This document shows positions 21,410 through 21,506 of a DNA stretch of 21,506 nucleotides, in pieces. Below the pieces are notes generated by a model, which saw only the letters and a program-made list of their open reading frames with translations, ran no database searches and was not told the DNA's origin. Both the position numbers and the translations under genes were made by a program. The stretch is from an uncultured Hungatella sp. (lineage in GTDB: Bacteria; Bacillota; Clostridia; Lachnospirales; Lachnospiraceae). The stretch spans positions 13,474 through 34,979 of the forward strand of contig CAJUJV010000042.1 of the NCBI GenBank assembly GCA_910586845.1, written 5' to 3'. Positions within the stretch are counted from its first letter, which is position 1, and every line of letters starts with the position of its first letter.

Positions 21410-21506
21410 TCTGGCAACAACCTATCTTTCCAGCAGGGTAACCCGCAAGTATTTTCGGCACATTTAGGCTTGACTTCTGTGTTCGGAATGGGAACAGGTA
21501 TTACCC
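21410..21506 (-). rRNA. rrf: 5S rRNA, 3' part (cut by the window edge)
   Basis: The minus strand reads GGGTAATACCTGTTCCCATT, then CCGAACACAGAAGTCAAGCC, and ends near GGTTGTTGCCAG. This is the classic 5S core. The first ~20 nt are outside the window. It is followed on the same strand by the tRNA-Asn, so this is the downstream end of an rRNA operon. Confidence 0.93.

Overview
The window reads as chromosomal DNA of a Gram-positive Clostridia, most likely a Lachnospiraceae-type gut anaerobe. The reasons are sepF next to a YggS/YlmE gene, a lexA that faces a LysM membrane protein across Bacillus-type SOS boxes, a glmS ribozyme, an L27 made with a cleavable N-terminus beside its Prp protease, and strong AGGAGG ribosome binding sites throughout. 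Most of it is housekeeping DNA of moderate GC. The last ~1.3 kb is much more AT-rich apart from its RNA genes.

Layout. 1-480: a small P-loop protein with its own terminator, then a GC-rich intergenic repeat. 611-5798 (+): a tight cluster hlyD-like / yggS / sepF / aroB / lspA / rluD-type, linking division, shikimate synthesis, lipoprotein processing and RNA modification. 5913-6542 (+): a cytidylate-kinase-like protein with a strong terminator. 6600-8417 (-): glmS behind a complete glmS ribozyme and a good sigma-A promoter. 8845-12528 (+): a cell-envelope pair, a secreted NlpC/P60 protein and a LytR-CpsA-Psr protein. 12627-14419 (+): a TtcA-like tRNA thiolase overlapping a Xer-type tyrosine recombinase. 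14511-15657: a divergent SOS module, a YneA-like LysM protein (-) and lexA (+), with three LexA boxes between them. 15805-19998 (-): one ribosome/GTPase operon in the order rplU-prp-rpmA-obg-yhbY-nadD-yqeK-rsfS, behind an L21-type leader and a consensus promoter. 20258-21046: an AT-rich GyrI-like gene with a truncated copy of its own start upstream. 21054-21506 (-): the end of an rRNA operon, with 5S rRNA (cut by the window edge), an interrupted tRNA-Asn and a terminator.

The most striking element is at 21089-21398. A tRNA-Asn(GUU) gene is split in its anticodon loop, between U35 and U36, by a 234-nt insertion with the parts of a group I self-splicing intron: P1 with the U-G splice pair, P10, P2, P3, P4, P5, P7, P8, P9 and a terminal G. 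Exact removal leaves a 76-nt tRNA with encoded CCA. It sits just after 5S rRNA and carries no homing endonuclease.

Three other RNA-level controls stand out: the glmS ribozyme, the L21 leader, and a repeat/hairpin element at 487-591 that could form competing stems. The SOS module predicts a damage-induced division inhibitor.
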